Of a stretch of DNA of 64,000 nucleotides, positions 26,234-35,515 are shown piece by piece. Location of the stretch: positions 682,001 through 746,000 of the forward strand of contig NZ_QTJP01000001.1 in NCBI RefSeq assembly GCF_003391115.1, given 5' to 3'. Below the pieces are notes generated by a model. It was not told where the DNA came from. It saw nothing but the letters and a program-made list of their open reading frames with translations, and searched no databases. Within the stretch, counting starts at the first letter, position 1. Every line of letters starts with the position of its first letter. Source of the stretch: Sphingomonas crusticola. Lineage in GTDB: Bacteria > Pseudomonadota > Alphaproteobacteria > Sphingomonadales > Sphingomonadaceae. Both the position numbers and the translations under genes were made by a program.

Positions 26234-28909
26234 ATGTCATGCCGCTCGCGCCTGGTTCAGGCGACGCTTCCGTTCACGTGGGTCATGCTCGGCGCCGCAC
26301 CGGCGCTTGCCGCAAACAGCCAGCCGGCCGGTGGGCCCGCCGCCGTACCGGCGGCGCCGGTTAGGGATGCAGCGCCGGGCGATGCTGGCGAAGTCGTCGT
26401 TACCGGCTCCTATGCGCGCAGCCTGGCCGAAGCGACCGAGACGAAGCGGCGTGCCGCGTTCGGCGTGGACTCGATCGCGTCGACCGATATCGGCAAATTC
26501 CCGACGCAGAACGTCGCCGAAGCATTGCAGCTGGTGACCGGCGTCACGATCACGCGTCCGCGCGGCGAAGGCCTTTATGTCAGCGTGCGTGGGCTCGGGC
26601 CCCAGTTCCAGAGCACCTTGCTCAACGGCAGCCCGGTGGCGATCAACGATTTGATCGAGAATGGCGGCGCCAACGGACGCCAGTTCCGCTTCGAGATGCT
26701 GCCGGCCGAATTCGTGTCGCGCATAGACGTGGTGAAGACGCCCACACCGGACATGACCGAGGGCGCGCTCGGCGGCAATATCGACATTCGTACCTTCCAT
26801 CCGCTGGATGTCGGCACGCGCACCACGCTCAATTTGCGTGGCACCTATACTGACATGACTGACAAGGTGCGGCCCAATGCCACATTGCTGACCAGCTACA
26901 AGACGCAGGACGGAACGTTCGGCATCCTCGGCGGCGTGCAATATTGGCGCAAGGAAGTGCGCAACGACCGTTCCTACCAGACCGGCTGGAACCTCGACAA
27001 ATTCACGTCCGTGCTCGGCAAGGGCTTCTATACCCCGACCCGCCTACGGCCGACCGTCGAGACCGAAGACCGCAAGCGCATTTCCGGCATCCTTTCGGCG
27101 CAATGGCAGCCGACACCCGAGCTGCAGACCACGCTGGACGTGCTCGCGACGCGGCTTGACGTCGCCTATGACGAATTCGGGCTCGACATCTATCCCGACG
27201 ACACAAGCGTCGCCGGCCACAGGCCGGTACTCGTTCCCGGATCGGTGAAGACGGACGGCAACACGGTGGTAGGTGCGACCATCAACGACGTGCGCTTCAT
27301 GGGCACGCGCGAATATAGCCTCAACCGCCACGATCTGCTGACGATCGGGCTGAAACAGACGTGGGATCCGGGCGATGATTGGCACGTGGCGGCCAACGCC
27401 AACTGGTCCTATGCCCACAGCTTCCATCCGAGCTACGCCGAGGGCACGGTGCGCAGCCGCGTGATGTTCTTTGCGCCGCTGACCTATGACGCGTCGGGCG
27501 GCTACAAGGTATTGCCGACGATAAGCACGCCGGTGGATGCGACTAACCCCGCCAATTTCGTAATCTATCCGTTCAACATCGCGCCCAAGAACAGCAAGGA
27601 TTGGGACCGCTATGCGCGGCTGGACGTGGCGCGCGACCTGGGCGGCTTCATCACCAAGATTTCGGCGGGCGGCGAATATCACTGGCGCAAGCGCGATTAC
27701 CGCCGCCGCGACTTCACCGTGAACAGCGCCAACAACGTGCCGCTGACGCAGTTCGCGCCCAACGGCTTCGAGCAGATGCCGTTTGACGATTTCCTGAAGG
27801 GCGTGTCGGGCAATTATCCGCGCAACTGGCTCGTGCCAATCACGAGCGTGTTCTACGACAAATTGTTCACGGACGCGATCGCCAACGCGCCGCTGGCGGC
27901 GGGCGATTTGCGTGCATCCTATATCGTCAAGGAAGAGGTCGCGGCCGGCTATGCACGCGCGGATTATGCTTTCGTGCTCGGCCCGGTCGACGTCACCGGC
28001 AATGTCGGTGTGCGCTATGTCCATACCGACCAGGTGGCAAGCGGCACGCTGACGATCGGCACCGCGCCGACGCCGGCGAGCTTCCCCAAGACGTTCAACA
28101 ATTGGCTGCCGAGCTTCAATCTGCGCGCGGAATTCAGCCCCACCCTCGTCGGCCGGCTCGCCGCCAGCCGCGTGCTCACCCGCCCCAACGTAACGCAGAG
28201 CGCGCCGCAGATCAGCGTGTCGACCGACGCCCCGACCGCGAGCGGCGGCAATCCGGATCTGAAGCCCTTTCTGGCGACGCAATATGACGCATCGCTGGAA
28301 TGGTATTTCAGTCGCAAGGGTTCGCTGACCGGCGCACTGTTCTACAAGAAGATGGACGATTATATCACGGCGCAGAATATCAACATCGACATTCCGGGCC
28401 GCGGCACCGTGCTGCTCAGCACGCAAGTCAATGGGGGCGACGCCAAGGTCTATGGCCTCGAAGCTGCCTACAACCAGGTGTTCACCTTCCTGCCGAAGCC
28501 GTTCGATGGGCTGGGCTTCCAGGCATCCTATACGCACACGTCGGTTCGCTCGAATTATACGGCGGGCGCGCGGCCGATCAAAAACCAGCTGATCGGCCTG
28601 TCGAAGAACAGCTACAACCTGGTCGGTTTCTACGACAAGGGGCCGTTTTCGGCGCGGCTGTCTTATGTGTGGCGCGACAAATATCTCACCGGCAACGGCA
28701 GCACGACGCAGGCGTCCACCTATCTCGCGGCATTCGGTTCGCTCGATGGCAACGTCTCGCTGCGCGTGACCAGGAATGTGCTGCTCAGCGTGGAGGCCAT
28801 CAACATCGCTGGCGCCCGCACCTATTCCTACAATGACGACAAATTGCGCTTCGGCGAAATCAACTATTACGGCCGCACGATCCTGTTCGGCGTGAGGGCG
28901 GAATTCTGA
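26234..28909 (+). CDS. TonB-dependent outer-membrane receptor, phosphatase-linked
   Basis: 891 aa. The ATG at 26234 follows AGGGGGAATATCG, a strong ribosome site, and begins a signal peptide ending near APALAAN. The N-terminal plug includes GEVVVTGSY, the DIGKFPTQNVAEALQLVTGVT box and VSVRGLGPQFQSTLLNG. The rest is a 22-stranded-barrel-type sequence ending in an aromatic C-terminus (TILFGVRAEF). The plug style matches the IPNKFPTQ-type receptors common in sphingomonads for large organic substrates. It overlaps the PI-PLC-like gene as TGATG and is followed by a histidine acid phosphatase, so it probably imports a phosphorylated or inositol compound. Confidence 0.92.
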   Translation: MSCRSRLVQATLPFTWVMLGAAPALAANSQPAGGPAAVPAAPVRDAAPGDAGEVVVTGSYARSLAEATETKRRAAFGVDSIASTDIGKFPTQNVAEALQLVTGVTITRPRGEGLYVSVRGLGPQFQSTLLNGSPVAINDLIENGGANGRQFRFEMLPAEFVSRIDVVKTPTPDMTEGALGGNIDIRTFHPLDVGTRTTLNLRGTYTDMTDKVRPNATLLTSYKTQDGTFGILGGVQYWRKEVRNDRSYQTGWNLDKFTSVLGKGFYTPTRLRPTVETEDRKRISGILSAQWQPTPELQTTLDVLATRLDVAYDEFGLDIYPDDTSVAGHRPVLVPGSVKTDGNTVVGATINDVRFMGTREYSLNRHDLLTIGLKQTWDPGDDWHVAANANWSYAHSFHPSYAEGTVRSRVMFFAPLTYDASGGYKVLPTISTPVDATNPANFVIYPFNIAPKNSKDWDRYARLDVARDLGGFITKISAGGEYHWRKRDYRRRDFTVNSANNVPLTQFAPNGFEQMPFDDFLKGVSGNYPRNWLVPITSVFYDKLFTDAIANAPLAAGDLRASYIVKEEVAAGYARADYAFVLGPVDVTGNVGVRYVHTDQVASGTLTIGTAPTPASFPKTFNNWLPSFNLRAEFSPTLVGRLAASRVLTRPNVTQSAPQISVSTDAPTASGGNPDLKPFLATQYDASLEWYFSRKGSLTGALFYKKMDDYITAQNINIDIPGRGTVLLSTQVNGGDAKVYGLEAAYNQVFTFLPKPFDGLGFQASYTHTSVRSNYTAGARPIKNQLIGLSKNSYNLVGFYDKGPFSARLSYVWRDKYLTGNGSTTQASTYLAAFGSLDGNVSLRVTRNVLLSVEAINIAGARTYSYNDDKLRFGEINYYGRTILFGVRAEF

Positions 28910-30003
28910 TGAAGGCGGTGCTGCTGGCGGCGGCGCTCGCCTCGGCGGGGGCGGCAAGTGCGGCCGCCCCGCACGCGATGAACGACATCCAGGTGGTCGG
29001 CTCGCACAACAGCTTCAAGGCACGCATCCCGACCGCGGTGATGGCGAAATTGCGCGCCATGGATCCCAAGGCGGCGGACGGGCTGGATTATTACCATCTG
29101 CCGCTCGCCCGCCAGCTGGACGCGGGCGTGCGCCAGCTGGAGATCGACATCTTCGCCGACCCGGCCGGGGGGCGCTATGCCGATCCCAAGGGCGAGGCAT
29201 GGGCACAGGCCGCCGGCGAGCGCACCGGCTTCGATCGGGCGGCAATGCTGCAGCCGGGCTACAAGGTGTTCCACATTCCCGACGTGGATTATCTGAGCGG
29301 CTGCGTGACGTTGGTGCGGTGCCTGCGCGAGGTGGATAGCTGGTCGCGCGCGCATCCGCGCCATTTGCCGATCATGATCACGATCAACGCCGCCGACACG
29401 CCGCCGGAGCGGCCGGGCATTTCCGCCCCGCTGCCCCTCGACGACCCGGCGCTTCTGGACGCGCTCGATGCGGAGATACGTTCGGTACTGCCGCCGGCGC
29501 GGCTGATCACGCCGGACGAAGTGCGTGGCCGGGCGACCAGCCTGCGCGACGCGGTGCGCGACCATGGATGGCCGAGGTTGAGTGCGGCACGGGGGCGGAT
29601 CTATATCCTGTTGGACGTGCGCCGCGCCGTGTCCGACGTGTATCGGGCGGGCCATCCCGCGCTCGCCGGGCGGGCGATGTTCGGCTGGTATCCGGACAGC
29701 GAGCCGGAAGCGGCGATCGAGATCGTGCAGGACCCACTGGTCGATGGTGCGCGCATCCGCGTATGGGTGGAGCAAGGCCTGATCGTGCGGACCCGTACCG
29801 ACGCCAACACAATCGAGGCGCGGCGGCACGATCTCGGCAAGGCGCAGGCGGCGATGGCGAGCGGCGCGCAGGCGGTCAGCACCGATTATTATCCGGGCGC
29901 GCCCGATCCGCTGGGGCTCGGCTTCACGGTGACTTTGCCCGACCGCGCGATGGCGCGCTGCAGCCCGGTGCGGGTGCCGGCGGGATGCCGCGTTCAGCCC
30001 TGA
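28909..30003 (+). CDS. Secreted calcium-dependent PI-PLC C1-like protein
   Basis: 364 aa with a signal peptide (MKAVLLAAALASAGAASA). It resembles the calcium-dependent phosphatidylinositol-specific phospholipase C group. The first catalytic histidine is about H33 in VVGSHNSFK, acidic metal-binding residues lie in QLEIDIF (about E78, D80), and the second histidine is about H122 in KVFHIPDVD. Length and cysteines (SGCVTLVRC) fit a periplasmic enzyme. Family members cleave inositol phospholipid headgroups, but the bacterial substrate is uncertain. The start shares one base with the receptor stop, and the phosphatase gene starts 29 bases after its end. Confidence 0.85.
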   Translation: MKAVLLAAALASAGAASAAAPHAMNDIQVVGSHNSFKARIPTAVMAKLRAMDPKAADGLDYYHLPLARQLDAGVRQLEIDIFADPAGGRYADPKGEAWAQAAGERTGFDRAAMLQPGYKVFHIPDVDYLSGCVTLVRCLREVDSWSRAHPRHLPIMITINAADTPPERPGISAPLPLDDPALLDALDAEIRSVLPPARLITPDEVRGRATSLRDAVRDHGWPRLSAARGRIYILLDVRRAVSDVYRAGHPALAGRAMFGWYPDSEPEAAIEIVQDPLVDGARIRVWVEQGLIVRTRTDANTIEARRHDLGKAQAAMASGAQAVSTDYYPGAPDPLGLGFTVTLPDRAMARCSPVRVPAGCRVQP

Positions 30004-30032
30004 ACCAGGTCCTTAGGCGGGAGGATGCGACG

Positions 30033-31265
30033 ATGACCGCGCTGCGCCATGTGCTTTTTGCCTTGGCCGCCCTGCTGCTGGCCGTGCTCGCCTCGAGCGA
30101 TGCGGGCGCCGGGCCAGTGATCGAGCGGGTCGTCATAGTCATGCGCCACGGCATCCGCGCGCCGCTGGCGGGTGAGGTGCCGGAGGGGACCCGCACCGGC
30201 GCTCCCTGGCCGCAATGGCCGGTCGCGGAGAGCCGCATCACACCGCACGGCGTCCGCGCGCTGGACATAGCGGCGGCGGGCGATCGGGCGCTGCTGGCGC
30301 GGCAAGGATTGGTCGCGGGCGCGGGATGTCCGGCGGTGGGGACGGTGCGAATCCGCACCAACAGCTCGGCGCGCACGATCGCCAGCGGGGTGGCCTATGC
30401 GAAAGGCTTCGCGCGCGGATGCGAGCTAAAGGTCGAGCATCGCCCGCTGGATGAGGTGGACCCGATCTTCGAACCGCTACGGGCGCGTGCAACACGGTTC
30501 GATGCCCGGGCAGCGGTTGCCGCGATCAACCAGGAGACGGGCGGCGTGGCGGCACTGGTCGGACGTCATCGCGCGGCGCTCGATCTCCTGGACGGCGTGC
30601 TCGGCTGTGCGCCACGCCGCGATGGCTGCCTGCCCGTGGCCGCGCCCGGTCTCATGCCGAGTGTCGATGGGCACGATTTGGTCCTGACAGGGCCGATCCG
30701 CAGTGCTTCCGGGATCGCGCAAGTGCTGCTGCTCCAATATGCCGAGGGGCTGGACCTTATGCAGGTAGGCTGGGGCCGCGTCGACGCGGCGGCGCTGCAG
30801 CGGCTGGGGGCGCTCCATGCCGCCCTGTTCGCGGTATTCACCCATCCGCCCTATATGGCGGCGCACCAAGCGGCGGTGCTGGGGCGCGAAGTGTTACAGT
30901 CCGTGACCGATCCGGCCGGCCCACGCGTAGATGTGCTGATGGGGCACGACACCAATGTCACCGCGCTCGCGGCGGCCTTGCGGATCGAGCTGCGCGCACC
31001 GGGCTATGCCACCGACGATGTGCCGCCGGGCGGGGCGCTGATCGTGGAACGGCTGCGGGATCCCGTCTCGGGCAAATTGTTCGTGCGGGTTTACTACCGG
31101 ACCCAACGCCCGGAGACGCTGCGAAAGCTTGGCACGGCCGTCACCCTCCGGCCCCTTCGCATCCCCGGCTGCGGGGCCATTCTGTGCCCGGCGCCACGAT
31201 TCGCCGCGCTGCTGCGACGGCAGCTCGCGCCGCTTGTCGACCCTGCGCTTCGGTCGCCGAATTAA
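30033..31265 (+). CDS. Histidine acid phosphatase (phytase / glucose-1-phosphatase type)
   Basis: 410 aa. The ATG at 30033 follows GCGGGAGGA. A signal peptide (VLFALAALLLAVLASSDAGA) targets it to the periplasm. The active site RHGxRxP is present as VIVMRHGIRAP (38-44), and the C-terminal HD proton donor is LMGHDTN (about H305, D306). The conserved RTNSSARTIAS is also seen. This two-motif arrangement is the AppA/Agp branch, which removes phosphates from phytate or sugar phosphates; the two activities cannot be separated by eye. Position after the receptor and PI-PLC genes points to phosphate or inositol scavenging. It converges on the CYTH-CHAD gene with a 7-base gap. Confidence 0.9.
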   Translation: MTALRHVLFALAALLLAVLASSDAGAGPVIERVVIVMRHGIRAPLAGEVPEGTRTGAPWPQWPVAESRITPHGVRALDIAAAGDRALLARQGLVAGAGCPAVGTVRIRTNSSARTIASGVAYAKGFARGCELKVEHRPLDEVDPIFEPLRARATRFDARAAVAAINQETGGVAALVGRHRAALDLLDGVLGCAPRRDGCLPVAAPGLMPSVDGHDLVLTGPIRSASGIAQVLLLQYAEGLDLMQVGWGRVDAAALQRLGALHAALFAVFTHPPYMAAHQAAVLGREVLQSVTDPAGPRVDVLMGHDTNVTALAAALRIELRAPGYATDDVPPGGALIVERLRDPVSGKLFVRVYYRTQRPETLRKLGTAVTLRPLRIPGCGAILCPAPRFAALLRRQLAPLVDPALRSPN

Positions 31266-31272
31266 GCGTCCG

Positions 31273-32736
31273 TCAGCGCCAGAAAGGCTTGGTATCGGCG
31301 AGTTCGGCGTGCGCCTCCGCCGCCTTGCCGAGGAGCTTTTCGCGCCGTTCCGCGGGGACGCCTTCGTCGCCGACGTCAATCCCCAGCCGTGCCAGCACGG
31401 ACGGGCCGTGCGCCAGATCGTTGAGGTCACCGAGATGCTGCTGCAAAGTTTCGAGTGCCGCCAGGAACCTGGTGCTCCGCCGCTCGACCTTTTTGCCTGA
31501 GAACAGGCCCACGAAGAATTCGGACGCGTAGCGCAGCTTCTTGGCGAGGATGCGGACCTCGTGCCGTTCCTCGTCGCTCAGCTGCAGCAGTTCGCGGCCG
31601 CGCCGCTTGAGCCGGCGGCGCAGCTGCTGCAGCATTTCCGCAGCGAAGCGGTCGGCGCGTCTGTCGCGCAGGCCTGGATCAGCCGGCTCCATCCGCCAGC
31701 GGCCGATCGCGATCCATTCGGAGAGGTCGATCATCAAGTCGCGCGCACGCTGGGAGGAAAGTGCCGCGTGAACGTCGGCATAAGCCCGGCTGCGGGCGAC
31801 GCGCAGTAGCTTGACGCTGCCAGCTTCGGCCCTGCCGAGCAGCACGTCGATGTCGCGCGCCTCACCCAACGTAGCAGCGAGCCAGCGGAGCTCGGTGCGC
31901 ATCCACTCGAAGCGATCGTCCGCCAATAGCGGCTTGAAGAGCGACAGCGCGGAGCGCAGCCGGCGCAAGGCGACGCGCGCCTGATGCAGCGCTTCGGCCC
32001 CGCCGGTCCGTTCCAGGATCGCTTCGTTGAGGCGAAAGTGCCGCAGACAAGCGCCGGCGACGGCCTGGAACACCTCCGCGACACTCATATTCGCGCCAAC
32101 GACGACCGGCTCCGCCTTCAGCGATTTCGGATTAGCTTTGCCGGCGAGACGATAGCCGCGTTCGGATTTGGAAAGCACACCCAGCCGCAAGGGCGTGACC
32201 GCGTTCATCGCGCGCGCGAGCGCGAACAAGGCGTCGGAGCGACCGGCCTTGAGCTCCAGCTCCACCTCATTGACCGGCACGGTGCGGTTGCCGGTGAAGA
32301 TCCGGCCCCGATCGAGGACGACCTCGATCTCGCCACCTTCATAGTGGAAGCGCCCGGTACTGCGCGTTACCTCGACGGTGAACGCCGGCGCGATCGACCC
32401 GAGCACCTTTTCGGAAAGCAATGTCGTCAGCGGGCCGGCGGCCTCGTCGATCACCGGCGCTTCGTCTGGCACGTCGCCCTCCCATTCGGGACGCGCGAAC
32501 AATCCTGCTGCCGATGCGCCTTCGGCCTTCACCGTCTGGACGTAGCGCGCGTCGATGCGGCGTATGCGCAGCGAGACGCCCGCCGCCCGCAATTCGCGTC
32601 GCGGCGTATCGAAATAGGTCGAGACCTGCTCACGCGCATCGAGCTTGGCATCCGCTAGGATCGGCGCCTGAGCCAGAGCGTCCAGCCCGCCAGGATCCGC
32701 CTCCAGCTTCAGTTCGATCTCGAGCTCGCCTGTCAT
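31273..32736 (-). CDS. CYTH and CHAD domain protein (triphosphatase / polyphosphate-binding type)
   Basis: 487 aa. The N-terminal CYTH domain carries the metal-binding EIELKLE motif (residues 5-11) and later acidic/basic tunnel residues (VQTVKAEG, EVVLDRG, VNEVELELKAG). After about residue 220 comes a helical CHAD domain with repeated conserved histidines and arginines (LHQARVALRRLRS, LRYASEFF). YgiF-like CYTH-CHAD proteins hydrolyse inorganic triphosphate, and CHAD binds polyphosphate granules. It sits beside the organic-phosphate cluster but on the opposite strand, so a functional link is only suggestive. Confidence 0.92.
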   Translation of the reverse strand: MTGELEIELKLEADPGGLDALAQAPILADAKLDAREQVSTYFDTPRRELRAAGVSLRIRRIDARYVQTVKAEGASAAGLFARPEWEGDVPDEAPVIDEAAGPLTTLLSEKVLGSIAPAFTVEVTRSTGRFHYEGGEIEVVLDRGRIFTGNRTVPVNEVELELKAGRSDALFALARAMNAVTPLRLGVLSKSERGYRLAGKANPKSLKAEPVVVGANMSVAEVFQAVAGACLRHFRLNEAILERTGGAEALHQARVALRRLRSALSLFKPLLADDRFEWMRTELRWLAATLGEARDIDVLLGRAEAGSVKLLRVARSRAYADVHAALSSQRARDLMIDLSEWIAIGRWRMEPADPGLRDRRADRFAAEMLQQLRRRLKRRGRELLQLSDEERHEVRILAKKLRYASEFFVGLFSGKKVERRSTRFLAALETLQQHLGDLNDLAHGPSVLARLGIDVGDEGVPAERREKLLGKAAEAHAELADTKPFWR

Positions 32737-32831
32737 GATCCTCCCCTTGCACCGCCGGCGAGATCAAGAAACCGGCAGGTATACGCTTCGATCCGCGCCG
32801 TATCGCCTTTCTCCGAAGCACAGCTGGCGGG

Positions 32832-34163
32832 TCACCCCTGCTTGCGCGCCCACTCCTTGTTGATGCCGAGCGCGGCCAGCGTGCAGATCGCGCCCGACAG
32901 GAGGTAGGCGCCGACCGACCACAGGCCGAAGCGGCTGGCGAGGAATAAGGCGGCGAGCGGGGCGAAGCCGGCGCCGAGCAGCCAGGCCGAATTGGCCACG
33001 ATCGCGGCGCCGGTATAGCGATGCTGCGGCGGGAAGCTGCCATTCACCACCCCCGACGATTGGCCGAAGGCGAGGCCGAGCAGAGCAAAGCCGACCAGCA
33101 TGTAGATCGTCTCGCCGAAGCCGCCGGCGTTGAGCAATTGGGGTGCGAAGCCGCTATAGGCACCGATCAGCACCGCCGACACGCCAAGCACCGCGCGGCG
33201 CCCGACGCGATCGGCGATCAGTCCCGAGGCCAGCATCGCCAGCACGCCGACGACCGCGCCCGCTGCCTCGATCAGCAGGAAGCGGATCGGCTGCTCGCCC
33301 GTCTTGAGCGTGACCCACGACAGGGGGAAGACGGTGACGAGGTGGAACAAGGCGAAGCTCGCCAACGGTGCGAAGGCGCCGAGCGCGATCGTGCGCCATT
33401 CGCTGAACAAGGTGGCGAAGGCGGGCGAAGGCTGCAGCTCGCGGCTTTCGAACAGACGCTCGAATTCGGGCGTCGCCACCAGCCGCAGCCGCGCGAACAA
33501 GGCGACGACGTTGATCGCGAGGACGACGAAGAAGGGATAGCGCCAGCCCCAGCTCAGGAAGTCCGCCTGGGAGAGGAAAGACAGGAAATAGGTGAACAGG
33601 CCGATAGCAACGAGCAGGCCGAGCGGCGCGCCCAATTGCGGGATCATCGCATACCAGCCGCGGCGCTCGTGCGGCGCGTTGAGCGACAGCAAGGAGGGCA
33701 AGCCATCCCATGCGCCGCCCAGCGCCACGCCCTGGCCGATGCGGAAGGCGCCGAGCAGGATGGCGGAGAGCGGCCCGACCTGTTGGTAGCTCGGCAGCAA
33801 GGCGATCGCCATGGTCGAGCCGCCGAGCAGGAACAAAGCGATCGTCAGCTTGACGCCGCGCCCGTGATTGCGGTCGATCCACATGAACAGCAAGGTGCCG
33901 AACGGGCGGGCCACAAAGGCGAGCGCGAACAAGGCGAAGGAATACAGCGTGCCGGTGAGCGCATCGACATAGGGGAACACGACCGACGGAAATACGAGCA
34001 CCGAGGCGATCGCATAGACGAAGAAGTCGAAGAACTCGCTCGTCCGCCCGATGATGACGCCGATCGCGATTTCGCCGGGGGCGATGCGGTGATCGCGAGC
34101 ATTGACCAGCCGCGCGTCGCGCTCGAGTGGCGTCGAATCCGCCGCGCCGATCGGTGCCGTCAT
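32832..34163 (-). CDS. MFS transporter, metabolite:H+ symporter (MHS) type
   Basis: 443 aa with about twelve hydrophobic segments. It starts at the ATG 34161-34163, preceded by GGGAG at a suitable distance; a longer frame to 34232 is not supported. MHS-type landmarks are TSEFFDFFVYAIASVLVFP in helix 1, the loop RPFGTLLFMWIDRNHGRG between helices 2 and 3, and RIGQGVALGGAWDGL in helix 4. Known MHS members import organic acids, betaines or shikimate; the substrate here is unknown. It is divergent from cyoA, sharing a 167-base intergenic region that contains a 21-bp palindrome. Confidence 0.88.
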   Translation of the reverse strand: MTAPIGAADSTPLERDARLVNARDHRIAPGEIAIGVIIGRTSEFFDFFVYAIASVLVFPSVVFPYVDALTGTLYSFALFALAFVARPFGTLLFMWIDRNHGRGVKLTIALFLLGGSTMAIALLPSYQQVGPLSAILLGAFRIGQGVALGGAWDGLPSLLSLNAPHERRGWYAMIPQLGAPLGLLVAIGLFTYFLSFLSQADFLSWGWRYPFFVVLAINVVALFARLRLVATPEFERLFESRELQPSPAFATLFSEWRTIALGAFAPLASFALFHLVTVFPLSWVTLKTGEQPIRFLLIEAAGAVVGVLAMLASGLIADRVGRRAVLGVSAVLIGAYSGFAPQLLNAGGFGETIYMLVGFALLGLAFGQSSGVVNGSFPPQHRYTGAAIVANSAWLLGAGFAPLAALFLASRFGLWSVGAYLLSGAICTLAALGINKEWARKQG

Positions 34164-34276
34164 GCCATCATGCTCCCGCGGGCTGCCCGCTGTCCGTCCA
34201 TCTGCATCCCGTGACCGCGCAATCGGGCGCACGGGTCGCTACTTGTGCTGTTCTGCCCTATAGCAGAGCGCAGCGG

Positions 34277-34297
34277 CATTGGACAAAATGTCCAATG
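34277..34297. promoter_or_regulatory. 21-bp palindrome between the MFS gene and cyoA
   Basis: CATTGGACA (34277-34285) and TGTCCAATG (34289-34297) form a perfect 9-bp inverted repeat around AAA. It lies 33 bases before the cyoA ATG and about 114 bases before the MFS ATG, in the shared divergent promoter region. The symmetry and position suit a dimeric repressor or activator site, probably for the oxidase operon. I do not recognise the family of the binding protein. It has no following T-tract and precedes cyoA, so it is unlikely to be a terminator. Confidence 0.6.
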
Positions 34298-34330
34298 TAG
34301 CCGTGCCCGGGGAGCGCCTAACGCCAAGCC

Positions 34331-35500
34331 ATGCGCGAAACTCTGCCCATTCTGCGACATTTGAGCCGGCTGGCCCTGCTGGGATCGCTTGCGCTGCTGG
34401 CGGGCTGCAGCCGTGCGGTGCTGGACCCCGCCGGCGACGTGGCGCTGCAACAGCGCAATCTGATCTACGCCTCGACCGGCCTGATGCTGCTGATCATCGT
34501 GCCGGTGATGATCCTGATCGTGATCTTCGCGTGGCGCTATCGCCACGGCAACAAGGACGCGACCTACGATCCCGATTTCGACCATTCGACCTCGCTGGAG
34601 CTGGTGATCTGGTCGGCGCCGCTGCTGATCATCATCGCGCTGGGGGCGCTGACCTGGTCGAGCACGCATCTGCTCGATCCGTTCCGCCCGCTGGATCGCA
34701 TCTCGGCGGACAAGGCGCTGGATGCCAAGGCGCAGCCGCTGCGCGTCCAGGTGGTGGCGCTCGACTGGAAATGGCTGTTCATCTATCCGGAGCAGGGCAT
34801 TGCCACCGTCAACGAGCTGGTGCTGCCGGTCGATCGCCAGGTGCGGTTCGACATCACGTCGACCAATATGATGAACACCTTCTACGCCCCGACACTGGCG
34901 GGGATGGTCTATGCCATGCCGGGCATGCGCAGCACGCTGCATGCGGTGCTCAATCGGCCCGGCGACTATGAGGGCTTCTCGGCCAATTATAGCGGCGCGG
35001 GCTTCTCCGACATGCGCTTCAAGTTGCGCGGCGTGGATGCGGGACAATTCGATCGCTGGGTTGCCGCGACCAAGGCGAGCGGGCGCCAACTCGCCACCGC
35101 CGATTATCTCGCGCTCGAAAAACCGAGCGAGAAGGTGCCGGCGATGCGCTTTGCCGCGGTCGCGCCCGGCTTGTTCGAGCGCGTGGTCAATCGCTGCGCG
35201 GCGCCTGGCACGCCGTGCATGACCGACGTGATGATGCATGACCGCCAGGCCGGCGGCGGCGATCCGCACGCGATGCGCGCAGGCGCCGGCATGCCTGCGG
35301 GCCGCGATGCACCCCCGCCGCACGGGGCCAAGCCCAAGGGCGCGCTGTTCAAGGATAGCCATGAGATGGCGCCGGGCCCGAACGTGACCAAACCGCGCAA
35401 GCCGGGCGCGCCGGGCGCAACCGAGCCCGCATCGAAGCGGAACCGCGATATGTCCTTCCTTCCCCCCATGCCGGGCGCGCCCGTCGTGGCGCGCGGCTGA
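34331..35500 (+). CDS. cyoA: Cytochrome bo3 ubiquinol oxidase subunit II
   Basis: 389 aa. A lipoprotein signal ends at LALLAGC (Cys about 26). Two transmembrane helices follow, then a cupredoxin-like domain with VVALDWKWLFIYPEQGIATVNEL and DITSTNMMNTFYAPTLAG. The CuA ligands of cytochrome c oxidases are absent, as expected for a quinol oxidase. It is longer than the E. coli protein because of a C-terminal tail of about 90 residues rich in Met, His, Pro and Gly after CMTDVMMHD. First gene of cyoABCD; 15 bases precede cyoB. Confidence 0.93.
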   Translation: MRETLPILRHLSRLALLGSLALLAGCSRAVLDPAGDVALQQRNLIYASTGLMLLIIVPVMILIVIFAWRYRHGNKDATYDPDFDHSTSLELVIWSAPLLIIIALGALTWSSTHLLDPFRPLDRISADKALDAKAQPLRVQVVALDWKWLFIYPEQGIATVNELVLPVDRQVRFDITSTNMMNTFYAPTLAGMVYAMPGMRSTLHAVLNRPGDYEGFSANYSGAGFSDMRFKLRGVDAGQFDRWVAATKASGRQLATADYLALEKPSEKVPAMRFAAVAPGLFERVVNRCAAPGTPCMTDVMMHDRQAGGGDPHAMRAGAGMPAGRDAPPPHGAKPKGALFKDSHEMAPGPNVTKPRKPGAPGATEPASKRNRDMSFLPPMPGAPVVARG

Positions 35501-35515
35501 GCCGCCGGAGCCCCC

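Noticed and set aside
27044-28957. 637-codon open frame opposite the TonB receptor
   Set aside because: Antisense shadow of a well-supported receptor gene, with a composition typical of reversed GC-rich codons.
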